From: Streptomyces sp. NBRC 110035
GTDB lineage: Bacteria; Actinomycetota; Actinomycetes; Streptomycetales; Streptomycetaceae
Assembly: GCF_000829695.1 (NCBI RefSeq)
Contig: NZ_BBNN01000035.1
Location: forward strand, 75,964-139,963
Length of the DNA: 64,000 nucleotides
Direction of reading: 5' to 3'
Shown: piece after piece, positions 17,371-25,892 of the stretch
Layout of the letters: every line of letters starts with the position of its first letter
How positions within the stretch are numbered: the stretch's first letter is position 1
Made by a program: the position numbers and the translations under genes
Notes under the pieces: model-generated
Databases searched by the model: none
Seen by the model: only the letters and a program-made list of their open reading frames with translations
What the model was told of the DNA's origin: nothing

Positions 17371-18036
17371 ATGAGTGAGTCCGTACACACCGGAACCGGG
17401 GATACCGGAGAGAAGGTCAGGACAGAGGCCTCCGCGACGGCCGGTCAGGCCAAGCAGGCCGCGGGCCAGATCGCGGACACCGCGACGGAGCAGGCCCGGA
17501 CCGTGGCGGGCGAGGCCCGGCAGCAGGCCGGTACGGCCGTCCACGACCTGCGGAGCCGGGCGATGGAGGAGGCCGAGGGGCAGGCCGGGCGCGCGGCCGA
17601 AGCACTGCGGGGGTGGGCGGGCGACCTCACCGATCTCGCCGACCACGCCCAGAGCGACTCCGCCGCCCGCGGTTTCGCGGCCCAGGCGGCCGACCGGAGC
17701 CACCGTGCCGCCGACTACCTGGAGGAGCAGGGCGCCGAAGGACTCGTCTCCGACCTCCAGAGCTTCGCCCGCCGGCGCCCCGGGGCCTTCCTCGGCGGCG
17801 CGCTGCTGGCCGGGCTGGCCGTCGGTCGGCTGGCGAAGGCGTCGGGCGCCGTCTCCCGGACCCGGTCGCGGTCCGACGGGTCCGGACAGGAGCAGGCCTC
17901 CGGGTCGCAGGGGTGGGACGGGCTGGGTACGCCCCCCACCCGGCCGCTGCCCCCCGGCACTCCTCCGGCCGGTCCTCCGCCCACCGGAGGAGTGCCGCCG
18001 ACCGGGGCGCCGGGGCGCGCACACCCGGAGGTGTGA
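17371..18036 (+). CDS. Ala/Gln-rich amphipathic helical protein with C-terminal membrane segment
   Basis: A 221-aa protein. Residues 1-130 are a long, heptad-like amphipathic helix rich in Ala, Gln, Glu and Thr (TATEQARTVAGEARQQAGTA), reminiscent of LEA-like or YtxH-type stress proteins. A short glycine-rich hydrophobic helix follows (GAFLGGALLAGLAVGRLA, about 147-164), then a Pro-rich tail. First gene of a three-gene unit with a holin-like protein and a DUF3618-like protein, 1 nt before the next start. ATG has GAGGAGAA upstream. Such trios occur widely in actinomycetes and are linked to envelope stress by annotation only. Confidence 0.75.
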   Translation: MSESVHTGTGDTGEKVRTEASATAGQAKQAAGQIADTATEQARTVAGEARQQAGTAVHDLRSRAMEEAEGQAGRAAEALRGWAGDLTDLADHAQSDSAARGFAAQAADRSHRAADYLEEQGAEGLVSDLQSFARRRPGAFLGGALLAGLAVGRLAKASGAVSRTRSRSDGSGQEQASGSQGWDGLGTPPTRPLPPGTPPAGPPPTGGVPPTGAPGRAHPEV

Positions 18037-18037
18037 G

Positions 18038-18460
18038 ATGTCCTCCATGTCGCCCGTGCCCGGCTCGACCGAGCCGCAGGGACAGGAGCAGTCCGTGGGC
18101 CGGCTCCTCTCCGGCGTGACCTCCGACCTCCAGACCCTCTTCCGGCAGGAGGTCGAGCTGGCGAAGGCCGAGATCAAGGAGGAGGGGGCCAGGGCGGGCA
18201 AGGCCGCCGGGATGTACGGCGGTGCCGGCTTCGCCGGTTACCTGGTGCTGCTGTTCCTGTCGCTGGCCGCCGTACTGGGGCTGGCCAACGTGATGGACGG
18301 GGGCTGGGCCGCCCTGATCGTCGCCGCGGTGTGGGCCGTCGTCGCGGCCGTGCTGTACCAGAAGGGCCGCGCACGGATGCGTGCCGTCTCACCGAAGCCC
18401 GAGCAGACCGTCGAGACCATGAAGGAGAACGCGGAATGGGCACGTCACCCGACCAGGTGA
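18038..18460 (+). CDS. phage-holin-superfamily (DUF1469) membrane protein
   Basis: A 140-aa protein: a soluble N-terminus (SVGRLLSGVTSDLQTLFRQEVELAKAEI, the signature of the actinobacterial holin-III/DUF1469 family), two membrane helices (about residues 60-85 and 92-112) and a charged tail. Despite the family name these chromosomal proteins are not phage lysis factors. Its ATG lies 1 nt after the preceding stop and its end overlaps the following gene by 25 nt, so all three are translationally coupled. Confidence 0.82.
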   Translation: MSSMSPVPGSTEPQGQEQSVGRLLSGVTSDLQTLFRQEVELAKAEIKEEGARAGKAAGMYGGAGFAGYLVLLFLSLAAVLGLANVMDGGWAALIVAAVWAVVAAVLYQKGRARMRAVSPKPEQTVETMKENAEWARHPTR

Positions 18461-19086
18461 GGGCCGAGATAGAGGCCACTCGCGAACAACTCTCCACGAA
18501 CGTGGACCAGCTCGCCGAGCGGACCAGCCCCGGCCGGGTGGTGCGCCGCCGCGCGGACCGGATGCGCGACAGGGTGTCGGGCGTCCGCGACCGGGTCATG
18601 GGCACCGCGTCGCAGTCCGCGCAGGGTGTGACGGGCACCGCGCAGTCGGCGGCCGGCTCGGTGCAGGAGGGCGCCGGGAAGGCGTCCGGTTCGGCTCGCG
18701 CCGCGGCCGCTCGGGCGGGGGACGCCGTGCAGCAGGCACCCGACATGGCCCGCAGGCAGACCCGGGGCAACCCGCTGGCCGCCGGCCTGGTCGCCTTCGG
18801 CGTCGGTCTGCTGGCGTCCTCGATGGCGCCCGCGTCCCGGGCCGAGCAGCAGAAGGCCACCGAGCTGATGGAGCGCGGGGGCGAGGCCCTGGAGCCGGTG
18901 AAGGAGGCCGCCGCGGAGTCCGCGCAGCACCTCAGGGAAGGCGCCCGGGAGGTGACGCAGAGCGCGGCCGCGGAGGTGAAGGACACCGCGGCGCAGGCCG
19001 CACGCACCACCCAGGACGAGGCACGCGGCCGGACCGGCGAGGTCACCGAGCAGGCACGTGACTCCGGCCGGCACCTCAAGGGCTAA
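18436..19086 (+). CDS. DUF3618-like coiled-coil membrane protein
   Basis: A 216-aa protein opening with the DUF3618 signature (PDQVRAEIEATREQLSTNVDQLAERTSP), a helical Ala/Gln-rich region, a weak membrane helix (NPLAAGLVAFGVGLLASSM, about 112-130) and a second long amphipathic helix to the C-terminus. Starts inside the holin-like gene (25-nt overlap). The trio probably forms a membrane-associated assembly; the mechanism is unknown. Downstream is a terminator shared with the convergent glutamine-synthetase-like gene. Confidence 0.8.
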   Translation: MGTSPDQVRAEIEATREQLSTNVDQLAERTSPGRVVRRRADRMRDRVSGVRDRVMGTASQSAQGVTGTAQSAAGSVQEGAGKASGSARAAAARAGDAVQQAPDMARRQTRGNPLAAGLVAFGVGLLASSMAPASRAEQQKATELMERGGEALEPVKEAAAESAQHLREGAREVTQSAAAEVKDTAAQAARTTQDEARGRTGEVTEQARDSGRHLKG

Positions 19087-19179
19087 GGGCCTGTCGTCAC
19101 ATTCCCGCCGTCCGCCCCAAGGGCGGGCCGCACCGCGCCGCTCCGGTCCCACCCGAGGCCGGTCCCACCGGAAGGGAGT

Positions 19180-19215
19180 CCTGTTCCCCGGACCGCGTAC
19201 GGGTCGGGGAACAGG
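19180..19215. terminator. bidirectional terminator between convergent genes
   Basis: Inverted repeat CCTGTTCCCCG / CGGGGAACAGG with a 14-nt loop between the DUF3618 gene (plus) and the glutamine-synthetase-like gene (minus). Confidence 0.7.
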
Positions 19216-19229
19216 GCTCGCTCCGCGCG

Positions 19230-20591
19230 TTACAGCACCGGCAGGTTCTTGCGCAGCTCGAAGGCCGTGACCTCGCTGCGGTACTCCTCCCACTCCTGGC
19301 GCTTGTTGCGCAGGAAGAAGTCGAAGACGTGTTCGCCGAGGGTTTCGGCGACCAGGTCGCTGCGCTCCATCAGGGTGAGGGACTCGCCGAGGTTCTGCGG
19401 GAGGGGCTCGATGCCGAGGGCACGGCGTTCGGCATCGGAGAGGGCCCAGACGTCGTCCTCGGCGCCGGGCGGGAGTTCGTAGCCCTCCTCCACGCCCTTC
19501 ATGCCGGCGGCCAGGAGGAGTGCGTACGTCAGGTACGGGTTGGCGCCGGAGTCGATCGAGCGGACCTCGACGCGGGCCGAGCCGGTCTTGCCGGGCTTGT
19601 ACATCGGGACGCGGACCAGGGCCGAGCGGTTGTTGTGGCCCCAGCAGATGTACGAGGGGGCCTCGCCGCCGGCGCCGGCGGTGCGCTCGGAGCCGCCCCA
19701 GATGCGCTTGTAGGAGTTGACCCACTGGTTGGTGACGGCGGAGACCTCCGCCGCGTGCCGCAGCAGTCCCGCGATGAAGGAGCGGCCCACCTTGGAGAGC
19801 TGGTACTCGGCGCCCGACTCGTAGAACGCGTTGCGGTCGCCCTCGAAGAGGGACAGGTGCGTGTGCATGCCGCTGCCCGGGTACTCCGAGAACGGCTTCG
19901 GCATGAACGTGGCCTGCACGCCCTGTTCCAGCGCCACCTGCTTCATGACCAGGCGGAACGTCATGATGTTGTCGGCCGTGGACAGCGCGTCCGCGTAACG
20001 GAGGTCGATCTCCTGCTGGCCGGGGGCGCCCTCGTGGTGGGAGAACTCCACCGAGATGCCCATCGACTCCAGCATGGTGATCGCCTGCCGGCGGAAGTCC
20101 ATGCCGACGTTGTGCGGGGTGTGGTCGAAGTAGCCGGAGCTGTCCGCCGGGGTCGGGCGGCTGCCGTCGACCGGCTTGTCCTTCAGCAGGAAGAACTCGA
20201 TCTCCGGGTGGGTGTAGAAGGTGAAACCCTGGTCGGAGGCGCGGGCCAGCGCGCGCTTGAGGACATAGCGCGGGTCGGCGAAGGACGGGGAGCCGTCCGG
20301 CATCAGGATGTCGCAGAACATGCGGGCCGTGCCGGGGGCCTCGGCGCGCCACGGCAGGACCTGGAACGTCGACGGGTCCGGCTTGGCGATCATGTCGGAC
20401 TCGTACACCCGGGCGAAGCCCTCGATGGCGGAGCCGTCGAAGCCGATGCCCTCGTCGAACGCCTGCTCCAGCTCGGCCGGGGCCACGGCCACGGACTTGA
20501 GGAAGCCCAGTACGTCCGTGAACCACAGCCGTACGAACCGGATGTCGCGCTCCTCCAGCGTCCGGAGCACGAATTCCTGCTGCTTGTCCAT
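19230..20591 (-). CDS. glnA2: glutamine synthetase-family enzyme, GlnA2 type (gamma-glutamylpolyamine synthetase)
   Basis: A 453-aa type I glutamine-synthetase-fold enzyme. Beta-grasp N-terminus (FVRLWFTDVLGFLKSVAVAP), GIGFDGSAIEGFARV, Glu metal ligands in the VEFSHHEGAPGQQEIDLRYADA stretch, ATP-binding KPFSEYPGSGMHTHLSLF and SARVEVRSIDSGANPYL. Best match to memory is Streptomyces GlnA2 (SCO2241), reported to gamma-glutamylate polyamines in polyamine catabolism rather than make glutamine. A tyrosine is present in the adenylylation-loop region (GYELPP), but adenylylation of this class is not established. Start MDKQQEF preferred; an in-frame ATG 15 nt upstream (MGKRK) is possible. Confidence 0.85.
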   Translation of the reverse strand: MDKQQEFVLRTLEERDIRFVRLWFTDVLGFLKSVAVAPAELEQAFDEGIGFDGSAIEGFARVYESDMIAKPDPSTFQVLPWRAEAPGTARMFCDILMPDGSPSFADPRYVLKRALARASDQGFTFYTHPEIEFFLLKDKPVDGSRPTPADSSGYFDHTPHNVGMDFRRQAITMLESMGISVEFSHHEGAPGQQEIDLRYADALSTADNIMTFRLVMKQVALEQGVQATFMPKPFSEYPGSGMHTHLSLFEGDRNAFYESGAEYQLSKVGRSFIAGLLRHAAEVSAVTNQWVNSYKRIWGGSERTAGAGGEAPSYICWGHNNRSALVRVPMYKPGKTGSARVEVRSIDSGANPYLTYALLLAAGMKGVEEGYELPPGAEDDVWALSDAERRALGIEPLPQNLGESLTLMERSDLVAETLGEHVFDFFLRNKRQEWEEYRSEVTAFELRKNLPVL

Positions 20592-20906
20592 CTTCCGCTT
20601 CCCCATCCTTGCCGGTCAGGCCGCCAGTCTCTCCCGCACCGGGTGGCCTCCTCGGGCGGCGGTCGGGCACTGCGGCCATCCCACCACATCCGGGTTTCGC
20701 GCGCGTTGCCGACCTTGATCGTCCCACGGGCTTCCACGGTGGCGCGAAGGGGCCGGCCACGCCAGGCGTATCACCCTGCGGCCCATCCTGCCCGCTCGGG
20801 CCGGGGTTCGTCACGGAGCGGCCCGTATGCGATCCGGCCCGCCCCGGCGCCCCGCGGCACACGCCTTGTACACGGTCCTCCCGGCGGCCCTGGACCCACC
20901 CCCCTT

Positions 20907-20929
20907 AATTGGTATTCCAGATGCAAGTT
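20907..20929 (+). promoter_or_regulatory. NsrR-type operator upstream of the flavohaemoglobin gene
   Basis: On the minus strand it reads AACTTGCAT-N6-TACCAATT, close to the form of NsrR sites upstream of hmpA genes in S. coelicolor. It lies 50-75 bp before the hmp start in the AT-richest part of the gap, and an nsrR gene follows hmp. The rest of the 389-bp gap (20592-20980) holds the divergent promoters of glnA2 and hmp; nothing else recognised. Confidence 0.75.
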
Positions 20930-20980
20930 TTAATGGGCGGTGCAGACCGTCGAGAAGGCAGTCCACAACGAGGAGACCCG

Positions 20981-22168
20981 ATGCTGTCCGAGCAGTCCGC
21001 CGCCACCGTCCGCGCCACGCTTCCCGCCGTGGGCGGGGCCCTCGGCGAGACAACCGAGCGGTTCTACGCCGGGATGTTCGAGGCCCGCCCCGAGCTGCTG
21101 CGCGACCTGTTCAACCGCGGCAACCAGGCCGCCGGCACCCAGCGCGAGGCCCTCGCCGGGTCCATCGCGGCGTTCGCCACGCACCTGCTGGCGCACCCCG
21201 ACACCCGGCCCGACGCGATGCTGGGGCGCATCGCGCACAAGCACGCCTCGCTCGGCATCGCCCCGGAGCAGTACGCGATCGTCCACGAGCACCTGTTCGC
21301 CGCGATCGCGGAGGTCCTGGGCGAGGCCGTCACGCCCGAGGTCGCGGCCGCCTGGGAGGAGGTCTACTGGCTGATGGCCAACGCCCTCATCGCCATCGAG
21401 AAGCGGCTCCACGAGGAGCAGGGCGGGCCCGGCTGGCGGAAGTGGGAGGTCGTCGGGCGGGTCGCCGAGACCGCCGACGTCGTGTCGCTGCGGCTGCGTC
21501 CGGCCGACGGGGGGCCGGTGCGGGACTTCCGCCCGGGCCAGTACGTCTCCGTCCGCGTCACCCTCGGCGACGGCGCCCGGCAGATCCGCCAGTACAGCCT
21601 CTCCGGCGCGCCCGGCCCCGGCGAGCGGCAGTTCAGCGTCAAGCGCGTGCACGACGACGGAACGCCCGAGGGCGAGGTCTCCGGCCACCTGCACGCGCGC
21701 GTGCGGGTCGGGGACGTCCTGGAACTGTCCGAGGCGTACGGCGATCTCGTCCTCGAGGCCGAGCCCGCCGCACCCCTGCTGCTCGCCTCCGCCGGCATCG
21801 GCGTGACCCCGATGACCGCGATGCTGGCCCACCTCGCCGACCACGGCTACGACGCCCCGGTCACCGTCGTGCACGGTGACCGCTCCCCCGCCGACCACGC
21901 CCTGCGCGCCGACCACGAGACCCACGCGGCGAAGCTGCCGGACGCGGCGGTGCACCTCTGGTACGAGCAGGACGCCCCGGCCGGCGCCTCCACCGGCTAC
22001 GTCGACCTCACCGGCGTACCGGTCGCGGCGGGCACGCGGGCGTACCTGTGCGGCCCGCTGCCGTTCATGCGGACGGTGCGGGAGCAGCTGATCGGCAAGG
22101 GCGTCGCACCGGCCGACATCCACTACGAGGTGTTCGGCCCGGACCTCTGGCTGGCCAAGCAGGACTGA
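20981..22168 (+). CDS. hmp: flavohaemoglobin (nitric oxide dioxygenase)
   Basis: A 395-aa flavohaemoglobin: globin domain (residues about 1-140; B10 Tyr in TTERFYAGMF, proximal His in IAHKHASLGI, FNRGNQA loop), FAD-binding domain (FRPGQYVSVRV; RQYSLSG) and NAD-binding domain (ASAGIGVTPMTAML; CGPLPFM). It oxidises NO to nitrate with O2 and NADH in the cytoplasm, protecting haem and Fe-S enzymes. ATG chosen with GAGGAG upstream. Controlled most probably by NsrR through the site at 20907-20929. Convergent with nsrR, whose stop is 22 nt away. Confidence 0.93.
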   Translation: MLSEQSAATVRATLPAVGGALGETTERFYAGMFEARPELLRDLFNRGNQAAGTQREALAGSIAAFATHLLAHPDTRPDAMLGRIAHKHASLGIAPEQYAIVHEHLFAAIAEVLGEAVTPEVAAAWEEVYWLMANALIAIEKRLHEEQGGPGWRKWEVVGRVAETADVVSLRLRPADGGPVRDFRPGQYVSVRVTLGDGARQIRQYSLSGAPGPGERQFSVKRVHDDGTPEGEVSGHLHARVRVGDVLELSEAYGDLVLEAEPAAPLLLASAGIGVTPMTAMLAHLADHGYDAPVTVVHGDRSPADHALRADHETHAAKLPDAAVHLWYEQDAPAGASTGYVDLTGVPVAAGTRAYLCGPLPFMRTVREQLIGKGVAPADIHYEVFGPDLWLAKQD

Positions 22169-22190
22169 GCGCGCCCCGCACGGCCGCGGG

Positions 22191-22652
22191 CTACGGCCGA
22201 GGGGGTCGGGAGATCTCCAGCAGCAGCGGGCCCGTCGGGCTCGCGGCGAGGTCCGACACGGTGAGCGGGTCCAGCGAGGCGAAGAACGCCTCCCGGGCCC
22301 GCCGCAGTGCGCCGCGCAGCCGGCAGGCGGACCGGAGCGGGCAGGGCGTGCCCGTGCCGGACGCGGACGCGCCCTCGCAGTCGACGACGTCGCCCTCGCC
22401 CTCGAAGGCCCGCACCAGGGCACCGACCGAGGCCGTCCGGCCCCGCTCGGTGAGGGTGAGGCCGCCGCCCCGGCCGCGCCGGGCGGTGAGCAGGTCCCTG
22501 TGCCGGAGTTCGGCGACGACCTTCGCGGCATGGGTGTACGGCACGCCCATGGCCTCGGCGACATCGCGCGTCGTCGGGTGGGAGCCCTCCGCGGCCACGG
22601 CGAGGCGCATCAGGACCCGCAGGGCCAGGTCGGTGGAGCGCAGCAGCCTCAT
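22191..22652 (-). CDS. nsrR: Rrf2-family nitric oxide sensor NsrR
   Basis: A 153-aa Rrf2 regulator. Winged HTH (TTRDVAEAMGVPYTHAAKVV, wing RRGRGGGLTL), long dimerisation helix and three cysteines that should bind an Fe-S cluster (C92, C104, C110), plus Asp8, which in S. coelicolor NsrR is the fourth ligand from the partner subunit. The C92-C104 spacing (12) is longer than I recall for S. coelicolor NsrR, because of an inserted Ser/Gly/Thr stretch. NO would destroy the cluster and release DNA. Its own upstream region has a GGTAATGCGCAT-like sequence that may be a second, weaker site. Confidence 0.88.
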   Translation of the reverse strand: MRLLRSTDLALRVLMRLAVAAEGSHPTTRDVAEAMGVPYTHAAKVVAELRHRDLLTARRGRGGGLTLTERGRTASVGALVRAFEGEGDVVDCEGASASGTGTPCPLRSACRLRGALRRAREAFFASLDPLTVSDLAASPTGPLLLEISRPPRP

Positions 22653-22811
22653 ACCGGGGAGCGTAGGTAATGCGCATCTCACGTTCAAATTATCTGTCGC
22701 AAACCGTGAGCCGTGAGCCGTCACGCGGGACGGCCCGGCGGCCCGGTGATCCGGCGCCCCGGCGGCCGGCTCAGGGTGATCCACGGCTCACCGCCCACCC
22801 GCCCCACCCCA

Positions 22812-22835
22812 TAGTGTCGAGTTGACGATTACACT
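22812..22835 (+). promoter_or_regulatory. possible nadE promoter with near-leaderless start
   Basis: TACACT (22830-22835) is a good -10 only 7 nt before the GTG of nadE, and no ribosome site is visible. AGTGT (22813-22817) and ACACT (22831-22835) also form inverted arms. No convincing -35 at the right distance. Confidence 0.4.
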
Positions 22836-22842
22836 GGGCCGC

Positions 22843-24597
22843 GTGCCTCAACTTCGTCTCGCTCTGAATCAGATCGACTCGCGTGTCGGCGACCTCGCCG
22901 GCAACGCCGACACGATTTTCCGCCGGACCCGGCACTGTGCCGAGCAGGGAGCCCACCTCGTGGCGTTCCCGGAGATGGCGCTGACCGGGTATCCCGTGGA
23001 GGACCTCGCGCTGAGGTCGTCCTTCGTGGAGGCCTCCCGCGAGGCGCTGCGTTCCCTCGCCGCGCGGCTCGCCGAGGAGGGCTTCGGGGAGCTGCCCGTG
23101 CTCGTCGGCTACCTCGACCGCAGCGCCGCCGCCCAGCCGAAGTACGGCCAGCCGGCCGGTGCGCCGCGCAATGCCGCGGCCGTGCTGCACGGCGGCGAGA
23201 TCGTACTGAACTTCGCCAAGCACCATCTGCCGAACTACGGGGTCTTCGACGAGTTCCGGTACTTCGTGCCGGGCGAGACCCTGCCCGTCCTGCGGCTGCA
23301 CGGCGTGGACGTCGCCCTCGCCATCTGCGAGGACCTGTGGCAGGACGGCGGCCGGGTCCCGGCCGCGCGGTCGGCGAAGGCCGGGCTGCTGCTCTCCGTC
23401 AACGCATCCCCCTACGAGCGGGAAAAGGACGACACCCGGCTCGAACTGGTCCGCAGGCGGGCCCGGGAGGCCGGCTGCACGACCGCCTACCTCGCGATGA
23501 CCGGCGGGCAGGACGACCTGGTCTTCGACGGGGACTCGATCGTCGTCGACCGGGCCGGCGACGTCGTGGCGCGCGCGCCGCAGTTCACCGAGGAGTGCAT
23601 GGTGCTCGACCTCGACCTCCCCGGGGCCGCCGCGGACGTGCCGTCGGCCGGCGAGGTCGTCGACGACGGGCTGCGGATCGACCGCGTCGTCCTGTCCGAG
23701 GCGCCGCTGCCCGCGTACGCGCCCGAGCGGCACGGATCGTCCGCTCAGCCGCTCGACGACGACGAGGAGGTGTACGCGGCGCTGGTCGCGGGGCTCCGCG
23801 CGTACGTCGTGAAGAACGGCTTCGAGTCGGTGCTGATCGGCCTGTCCGGCGGGATCGACTCGGCGCTCGTCGCCGCGATCGCCTGCGACGCGGTGGGCGC
23901 GGAGAACGTCCACGGCGTGTCCATGCCGTCGAAGTACTCCTCGGACCACTCCCGCAGCGACGCGGCGGAGCTGGCGCGGCGGACCGGGCTGAATTTCCGG
24001 ACCGTCTCCATCGAGCCGATGTTCGACGCGTACATGGGGTCGTTGGGGCTTACCGGGCTGGCGGAGGAGAACCTGCAGTCCCGGCTCCGCGGCACGATGC
24101 TCATGGCGATCTCCAACCAGGAGGGTCACCTCGTCCTGGCGCCGGGCAACAAGTCGGAGCTGGCGGTCGGGTATTCGACGCTCTACGGGGACTCGGTGGG
24201 GGCGTACGGGCCCATCAAGGACGTCTACAAGACGTCGGTGTTCCGGCTCGCGGAATGGCGCAACCGCTCGGCGGCGGCGCGCGGGAAGACCCCGCCCGTC
24301 CCGGAGAACTCGATCGCGAAGCCCCCGAGTGCGGAACTGCGGCCGGGCCAGGTCGACACGGACTCGCTGCCGGACTATCCCGTCCTCGACGCGATCCTCG
24401 ACCTGTACGTGGACCGGGACCGGGGCGCGGACGAGATCGTGGCGGCCGGGTTCGACGCGGAACTGGTGAAGAAGACACTGCGGATGGTCGACCGGGCCGA
24501 GTACAAGCGGCGGCAGTACCCGCCGGGGACGAAGATCTCCCCGAAGGGCTTCGGCAAGGACCGCCGGCTGCCGATCACGAACGGCTGGCGGGAGTAG
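22843..24597 (+). CDS. nadE: glutamine-dependent NAD+ synthetase
   Basis: A 584-aa enzyme for the last step of NAD synthesis (deamido-NAD + glutamine + ATP). N-terminal nitrilase-type glutaminase with the Glu-Lys-Cys triad in FPEMALTGYP, NFAKHHLPNYGVFDE and VALAICEDLWQ; C-terminal ATP-pyrophosphatase synthetase with the P-loop IGLSGGIDSALVAAIA and LAPGNKSELAVGYSTLYGD. The GTG at PQLRLALNQIDSRVGDLAGN is the family start. Codes its own ammonia supply, unlike short NadE. Followed by a strong terminator. Confidence 0.94.
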   Translation: MPQLRLALNQIDSRVGDLAGNADTIFRRTRHCAEQGAHLVAFPEMALTGYPVEDLALRSSFVEASREALRSLAARLAEEGFGELPVLVGYLDRSAAAQPKYGQPAGAPRNAAAVLHGGEIVLNFAKHHLPNYGVFDEFRYFVPGETLPVLRLHGVDVALAICEDLWQDGGRVPAARSAKAGLLLSVNASPYEREKDDTRLELVRRRAREAGCTTAYLAMTGGQDDLVFDGDSIVVDRAGDVVARAPQFTEECMVLDLDLPGAAADVPSAGEVVDDGLRIDRVVLSEAPLPAYAPERHGSSAQPLDDDEEVYAALVAGLRAYVVKNGFESVLIGLSGGIDSALVAAIACDAVGAENVHGVSMPSKYSSDHSRSDAAELARRTGLNFRTVSIEPMFDAYMGSLGLTGLAEENLQSRLRGTMLMAISNQEGHLVLAPGNKSELAVGYSTLYGDSVGAYGPIKDVYKTSVFRLAEWRNRSAAARGKTPPVPENSIAKPPSAELRPGQVDTDSLPDYPVLDAILDLYVDRDRGADEIVAAGFDAELVKKTLRMVDRAEYKRRQYPPGTKISPKGFGKDRRLPITNGWRE

Positions 24598-24623
24598 CCG
24601 GCACACGAGCGCGGAGCAGGACC

Positions 24624-24660
24624 AGAGCGGCCCCGGGAACTCGCGTCCCGGGGCCGCTCT
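24624..24660 (+). terminator. nadE terminator
   Basis: A 15-bp stem (AGAGCGGCCCCGGGA with its exact complement) around a 7-nt loop, starting 26 nt after the stop codon. Confidence 0.85.
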
Positions 24661-24836
24661 GCGGCCTCCGCCGCCCGACAGCCCCAGCCGACCGACGGCC
24701 TCCGCCGCCCTGCGGTCCCAGGCGCCCTACGGCCTCCGCCGCCCAACGGTCTCAACCGCCCGGCGGTCCCAGACGCACTGCGGTCCCAAACGTCCGACAG
24801 TCCCAGCCGCCCAACGGTCTGCGCCGCCCAACGGTC
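24661..24836. repeat. degenerate tandem repeat region (CGGCCTCCGCCGCCC / CGGTCCCAG)
   Basis: About 175 bp made of imperfect copies of two short words, ACGGCCTCCGCCGCCC-like and AACGGTCTCA/CGGTCCCAG-like, alternating at roughly 25-30 bp. It separates the nadE terminator from the 3' end of the minus-strand EEP gene. No coding signal. Confidence 0.65.
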
Positions 24837-25892
24837 TCAGTCGTCCGGCGTCGCGATCTTCACCCGGGCCGCGATGGGGAGGTGGTCGCTCGCCGTCTGG
24901 GGGAGCGACCACGAGCTCTCCGGTTCGGCGCCCTTGACCATGATCTGGTCGATCCGCGCCATCGGGAACGCCGCCGGCCAGCTGAAGCCGAAGCCGTTGC
25001 CCGACGCGCCCTGGGTGGAACGCATCTGGGAGGTCACGGCGTTCAGTGCGCGGTCGTTCATCGTGCCGTTCAGGTCGCCGAGCAGGACGACGTTCTCCAG
25101 GGGCTCCCTCGAGATGGCCGCGCCCAGGGCGTCGGCGCTCTTGTCGCGCTGGCGGGCGGTGAAGCCGGCCTCCATCTTGACGCGTACGGACGGAAGATGG
25201 GCGACGTAGACGGCGACCTGTGCCTCGGGCGTCGTCACCGTGGCCCGCATCGCGCGCTTCCAGCCGAGACGGATGTCGACGGCCGCCACGTCGCTCAGCG
25301 GGTACTTGCTCCACAGCCCGACGGTGCCGACCACCGCGTGGTACTCGTACGTCGACGCCAGCGCCGTCTCGTACGCCGGGACCGCCGACGCCTTCAGTTC
25401 CTCCAGGGCCAGGACGTCCGCCCCCGAGGCGGCGACATCGCGGGCGGTTCCGGACGGGTCGGGGTTCTGCGCGTTGACGTTGTGCGTGGCCACCGTGAGG
25501 TCGCCGCCGGGGCCGGTCCGGTCGGTGAGCAGGCCGCCGAAGAGGTTCAGCCAGACGACGGCGGGCAGCAGCACCGCGATCAGCGCGGTGGCGGACCTGC
25601 GGACCAGGGCCAGTACCAGGAGCACCGGGATGGCCAGACCCAGCCACGGCAGGAACGTCTCGAGCAGACTGCCCAGGTTGCCGACCACGTTGGGGATCCG
25701 GGCGTGGACCGCCATGACGAGGGCGAGCAGCACCGCGCACACGGCGAGGACCACGCCCCGGCGCCAGATACGGCGGTCTCCGCGCCAGCCTCTGGTCAGG
25801 CGGTCCCACAGGCGCCGAAGCCCGGTTGTCCGGCGTTGCTCGGGCCCCGGGCCGCCGTCGTCCGTCTCCGTCGTGTACGCCTGCTGCGCCAT
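24837..25892 (-). CDS. membrane-anchored endonuclease/exonuclease/phosphatase-family protein
   Basis: A 351-aa protein. Residues 1-40 are cytoplasmic; three membrane helices follow (about 42-62, 70-95, 98-120: VVLAVCAVLLALVMAV; LPWLGLAIPVLLVLALV); the rest is an extracytoplasmic EEP hydrolase with THNVNAQNPDP, the Glu in LALEELKA, VVLLGDLNGTMNDRAL and the C-terminal catalytic pair TASDHLPI. EEP enzymes are metal-dependent phosphodiesterases or nucleases; topology suggests a surface or extracellular nuclease/phosphatase. Minus strand, alone. Confidence 0.82.
   Translation of the reverse strand: MAQQAYTTETDDGGPGPEQRRTTGLRRLWDRLTRGWRGDRRIWRRGVVLAVCAVLLALVMAVHARIPNVVGNLGSLLETFLPWLGLAIPVLLVLALVRRSATALIAVLLPAVVWLNLFGGLLTDRTGPGGDLTVATHNVNAQNPDPSGTARDVAASGADVLALEELKASAVPAYETALASTYEYHAVVGTVGLWSKYPLSDVAAVDIRLGWKRAMRATVTTPEAQVAVYVAHLPSVRVKMEAGFTARQRDKSADALGAAISREPLENVVLLGDLNGTMNDRALNAVTSQMRSTQGASGNGFGFSWPAAFPMARIDQIMVKGAEPESSWSLPQTASDHLPIAARVKIATPDD

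Noticed and set aside
18038..18460. Holin-like protein considered as evidence of a prophage
   Set aside because: DUF1469-type proteins are chromosomal housekeeping membrane proteins in actinomycetes; no capsid, tail, integrase or endolysin gene is near.
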